Assembly: GCA_030068075.1 (NCBI GenBank)
Contig: CM057830.1
Span: forward strand, 25,266,247-25,330,246
Length of the DNA: 64,000 bases
Source of the DNA: Paguma larvata
Lineage: Eukaryota > Chordata > Mammalia > Carnivora > Viverridae
Reading direction: 5' to 3'
Shown piece after piece: positions 60,971-64,000 of the stretch (the stretch's first letter is position 1; every line of letters begins with the position of its first letter). The position numbers were made by a program, and so were the translations under genes. Under the pieces are notes generated by a model. It was not told the origin of the DNA and made no database searches. It saw only the letters and a list, made by a program, of their open reading frames with translations.

Positions 60971-61780
60971 TGAATAAATTGGCACTGATAGTGTTTTGCA
61001 GCTTATAAAGTCCTTTTGGAATATTACCATCAAGTATTAAAGTAAGGATTGTTTTATTTAATATTTTACATAGAGAAAAATGTTCCCTGATGATATAATA
61101 AATACTTCCCCAAACATATCTTTTTCTTATTCATGTACACATGCATGCACATGCACACTCACACTTGTTTAATGTTTATTTAGGGTCATTTTACTGGCCA
61201 TGTGGTGATATAAGGCTATAAAAGGCAAGAACTGGCAATGCCTTTATAAATTACTTTTTTATTATATAAATTATTTTTTAGAAATTATTTTTTATTATTT
61301 TTTTAATATGAGGGGAAGAAGCAGGAAAAGAACTCTACTATTCAGCAAAAGAGAATGTACATAATATATATTTATATATGTAATATTTATATGTATATCT
61401 ACCTATATAGATATAGATATCTCTATCGTGTGTGTGTGTGTGTGTGTCTTTAAAAATTCCTGGCTTTCTGTGACCCTAGCCGTGACACTTGAGCTTCTCC
61501 TGTGAATTAATTTTGGATCTATATTTAAAGATTATCATTTTGAAGAGGCATCAAATTAGTAGTCATTTCCGAAAAAGACAAACTCATTTTTGCGAAGACT
61601 ACTGAGCAGGTCGATTCTAAAGCAGATCCTAAATGCTAGGATCACAAACTCTTCACAAGGGCATATGGACTTCCTCTTCCATTCTAACACCGAGCAGCTC
61701 TTACAGGAGGCCAGAATGCCAATGGCAGAATGGGCTGCAGATGTGGAAATGGGCTCTTATTTTCATGTAATCTTATTATA
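60971..61780. other. Intronic sequence with AT- and TG-rich tracts
   Basis: Holds TTTATTATT-rich sequence at 61255-61305 and a TG repeat at 61428-61447 after an AT/ATAG tract. Nothing else was recognised. Confidence 0.5.
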
Positions 61781-61879
61781 TGCCAGACAGTTTGCATCCT
61801 ACAAATGCTGTGAGCAGGCAGATTTATAAGCCGATATTAATTAGCAACGTTAGTTGGGGACTTGTAGTAAGCAAGGCAG

Positions 61880-62085
61880 GACAGGAAGCATTTTCCATGT
61901 ATTACCTAATTTAATCCTCATGACAACTTCTAATGCAAAGAGCATATCATTACCCACATTGTACAGAGAAACTCAGGTTCAGGGAGTCTGGATAACATAC
62001 CAAAGGGCGCACAACTGTAGTAAAAGGGTCAAGCTTTGAAAGCAGACAATCTGACTCCAAGGCCCTTGCTTTAAACGTTATAATA
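61880..62085 (-). repeat. MIR relic
   Basis: CATGTATTACCTAATTTAAT, ACATTGTACAGAGAAACTCA and CCAAAGGGCGCACAACTGTA are the reverse MIR order. Confidence 0.85.
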
Positions 62086-62304
62086 CGTCGTCTCCTCTGG
62101 TTAGTAATAGTCTTGGAAGTACTGGTGGAACTCAACATGATACTGTGAAAGAACATATTTCTTAGTTCTGTATGCATCAGCACACTGAAATTGGAAATGC
62201 TTAGCACTGCGTCTGGCATGGACTGTGGATATAAAAATATATATGCCACTAACTGGTAGCCACACTTACATGAATCCTGGCAAGTAGTACATGTAATAAG
62301 TAAG

Positions 62305-62430
62305 AATGTTTAGGCTTGGGAACCAAACAGGCTTGGATTTGAATTTTTGCTCTGCTCCTTACTAGGAGCATGACGTCTCAGTGGCTTATTGTGAGGAATG
62401 TACCTGCTAATACTTGTTATAAAGGAGTAG
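62305..62430 (+). repeat. MIR relic
   Basis: GGCTTGGATTTGAATTTTTG, CTCTGCTCCTTACTAGGAGC and TTGTGAGGAATGTACCTGC are in MIR order. Confidence 0.7.
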
Positions 62431-63572
62431 TAAAACAAATGATGCATATTCATATACTAGTTACATATCTTTATATACACACATCTCCATCACTATGTGG
62501 TGAATACAAATGTGAATCGGTGGGTCCTGTGCCTAGAAAGGGAAACCAAGGCCCAGAGAATGATTTGGCCACTGTCGTGTTATCTGCCAATGACAAAGAA
62601 AGAACACTCAATTCAGATGTCCTGAGTCTAAAATCAAGGTACTTCATGTGCCAATTGTTTACGATCCACTTATTTTTATTCCTACTGAATTGTTAACGTT
62701 CGCTTTACGAAGAAATCTGTCTGCCTTACTCCTTCTTTTTTCAAAACGTAGCTGTGTACTAACTAAACACCCTCAAAGAAATTTATTACTTCTGTAGAAA
62801 AGATTTGAAAATCGCTTACCAGTGAAATAACTACAGCCCATAAACATCTCAAAATGATTTTTCTTCTTCATTCAGAAATATAAAAGATATACAGTGTATT
62901 CGCTCTAGCCAAGTCAACCAGATTGATATCAACGGATTCCTATGTTTCTCACTGATGTCATGAGTTTGCAGAATGGATTCCGAGGCTCATAAATGCACAC
63001 TTTGTATTAAAAACATGTTCATCTGACTACGGCATTATATAAATACCAACATTAACATCTAAAGTATTGAAAATTATATTATGTTTGGTACTTTTCTTTA
63101 CTAAAAACACTATAGCTTTTAATGGTATTTATCATGGAAGGAGGAAATTGGCCCAGACAACTCAAAAGAGCGAATAACCAATTCCCAGTTTATTATATTT
63201 GATTCTGTAATATATGATGGCTGAAAGCTTCCAAAAAACAAACAGTTTAAATGTAAAGAGCTCAGTTGAACTACTTATTAAATAGATTTTTAAAATACCA
63301 GTTGTTGAGTGAATTTAATTAAGCCAATTATACTTGTAAAGTTTATGGGTTTTTCCTTGTATCATTCTATTTGAATTTATGGCTGTCTTAGATAATGGCA
63401 TTCGCTTTTTTTCTTGATCATACTCAGGCTGAACATAGTAGAGATGGTGCGTTGCTGACAGAGAAAGGCTGCCTACAACCTGGTGGGAAAAGGGTCTAGG
63501 AGAGTGAACCGTCGGTGGAAAATTTTCACTTGAAATCACAAACGCAGCGGGCTTTTAGTTTTCTCCCCATAC
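62431..63572. other. Intron 51, 5' end, nothing recognised
   Basis: The kilobase directly downstream (in transcript order) of exon 51 shows no mobile element that I can identify, in contrast to the rest of the intron. Confidence 0.5.
63565..63572 (-). promoter_or_regulatory. Exon 51 splice donor
   Basis: The exon ends in AAG and the intron begins GTATGGGG on the minus strand. The T at +3/+4 region and G at +5 to +8 depart from the GTRAGT consensus, so base-pairing with U1 is only moderate. Confidence 0.9.
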
Positions 63573-63805
63573 CTTCTGCTTGATGACCATCTCGTTCATG
63601 TCTTCAAGGTCACCCACCATCACCCTCTGTGATTTTATAACTCGATCAAGCAGAGACAGCCAGTCGGTAAGCTCTGTCCAAGCTCGGTTGAAATCTGCCA
63701 GAGCAGGTGCCTCCAACAGCAAGGAAGATGGCATTTCTAGTTTGGAGATGGCAGTTTCCTTGGTAACCATGGGTTGTGTCACCAGAGTAACAGTCTGACT
63801 AGGAG
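63573..63805 (-). CDS. DMD: Dystrophin exon 51 (hinge 3 end and start of spectrin repeat 20)
   Basis: This 233-bp internal exon encodes part of dystrophin, the long cytoskeletal protein that links actin to the dystroglycan complex under the muscle membrane. Read on the minus strand it begins CTCCTAGTCAGACTG after an AG acceptor (63806-63807) and ends AAGCAGAAG before GTATGGGG (donor GT at 63571-63572). The first two bases complete a serine codon split with exon 50; 77 full codons follow, ending at a codon boundary. The peptide contains QTVTLVTQPMVTKETAISK and ALADFNRAWTELTDWLSLLD, the latter being the tryptophan-bearing helix A of a spectrin repeat. Length equals the human exon. Compared with the human protein as I remember it, differences are conservative: T to S, V to M, M to L, V to A, Q to R, I to M and I to V. 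There is no stop or frameshift, so the exon looks functional. Confidence 0.98.
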
Positions 63806-63850
63806 CTAATTTTTTTTTCAAAAAGAAAAAAGAGAAGAAAAGAAAAATTA
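63806..63850 (-). promoter_or_regulatory. Exon 51 splice acceptor region
   Basis: On the minus strand a long T/C tract (about 63819-63847, T with interspersed C) is followed by a run of nine A and then TTAG before the exon. The pyrimidine tract is therefore separated from the AG by about 13 A/T-rich bases. The human acceptor has, from memory, a similar A-rich spacer, so this layout seems conserved. It may make the 3' splice site weaker than usual. Confidence 0.85.
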
Positions 63851-64000
63851 GAAGCACAAGCAAAGAAGCTGATGTTGATAACAATAGAACAAGCTTAATT
63901 AAAGGACAACAATTTGAGCCAAAGCATTATTTATGACCTCATATATTTCTTCCTAACAATGTGAATACTTTACACAGTACTACACGATAGGATAATTCAA
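63806..64000 (-). other. DMD: DMD intron 50, 3' end
   Basis: The last 195 bp of intron 50 precede exon 51. Apart from the pyrimidine tract described for the acceptor, the sequence is AT-rich without recognised elements. Confidence 0.9.

Larger units (their letters stand above)
25340..63572 (-). other. DMD: DMD intron 51, complete
   Basis: The 38,233-bp intron separates the two exons. It holds at least seven CAN-SINEs, L1 fragments in 5'-truncated form, numerous MIR and L2 relics, MLT1-like LTRs and microsatellites, listed separately. I see no additional exon on the minus strand that resembles dystrophin, and no gene on the opposite strand. Confidence 0.95.
1..64000 (-). other. DMD: Internal segment of the dystrophin gene (introns 50-52 with exons 51 and 52)
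   Basis: Two exons on the minus strand encode adjoining parts of the dystrophin rod, so the whole window lies inside this gene. Transcription runs from high to low coordinates: intron 50 end, exon 51, intron 51, exon 52, start of intron 52. Intron 51 measures 38,233 bp, of the same order as the human intron (about 44 kb from memory). The giant introns are filled with retroelements. No known internal dystrophin promoter is expected here, since those of Dp260, Dp140, Dp116 and Dp71 lie in other introns. Host assignment to Felidae rests on the SINE type. Confidence 0.96.

Noticed and set aside
1..64000. Alternative dystrophin promoters (Dp260, Dp140, Dp116, Dp71)
   Set aside because: They are known to lie in introns 29, 44, 55 and 62, outside this window, and no promoter-like first exon was seen.

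Overview
The window is an internal piece of a mammalian gene: the dystrophin gene (DMD), transcribed from the minus strand. Two coding exons can be read with exact splice borders. Exon 51 lies at 63573-63805 (233 bp) and exon 52 at 25222-25339 (118 bp). Everything else is intron: a short end of intron 50 (63806-64000), all of intron 51 (25340-63572, 38,233 bp) and the first 25.2 kb of intron 52 (1-25221). Because DMD is X-linked in placental mammals, the window is probably X-chromosomal.

The host is a carnivoran and most likely a felid. About fifteen tRNA-derived CAN-SINEs are present. Their head (GGGGCRCCTGGGTGGCTCAG...), body (CACAGAGCCTGAYGCGGGGCTTGAACYCAC on the reverse strand, read in parts) and CT-rich, AATAAA-containing tail are of the cat-lineage type, not the dog type. 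Carnivoran L1 3' ends are also present. The sequence is AT-rich with low CpG, and there are no bacterial-style genes.

Layout by coordinate. 1-25221 (intron 52): nine CAN-SINE or L1 insertions, an expanded GAGGAC/GAGGAG minisatellite inside one SINE (5.8-6.0 kb), a solo retroviral LTR (about 8.95-9.82 kb), a second LTR-like element (10.3-10.8 kb), MLT1-type LTRs, many MIR and L2 relics, and a probable piggyBac transposase fossil (18.2-18.7 kb). 25222-25339: exon 52. 25340-63572 (intron 51): a MER20-like element, two 5'-truncated L1 copies with recognisable ORF2 C-terminal remnants (30.9-32.2 and 54.1-55.5 kb), nested MIRs (33.9-34.4 kb), more CAN-SINEs, AT and AC microsatellites, and a GC-rich island of unknown origin (50.86-51.15 kb). 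63573-63805: exon 51.

The two exons together encode the end of hinge 3 and the first part of spectrin repeat 20 of the dystrophin rod. Exon 51 ends on a codon boundary and exon 52 starts on one. Their combined length (351 bp) is a multiple of three, but neither alone is.

I found no independent protein-coding gene, RNA gene, CRISPR array or operon, and no new biological system. The most interesting items are the piggyBac-like fossil, the SINE-borne minisatellite, the GC-rich island, and the sense-strand excess of retroelements within the dystrophin introns. Repeat family names come from recognition by eye, without a library search.
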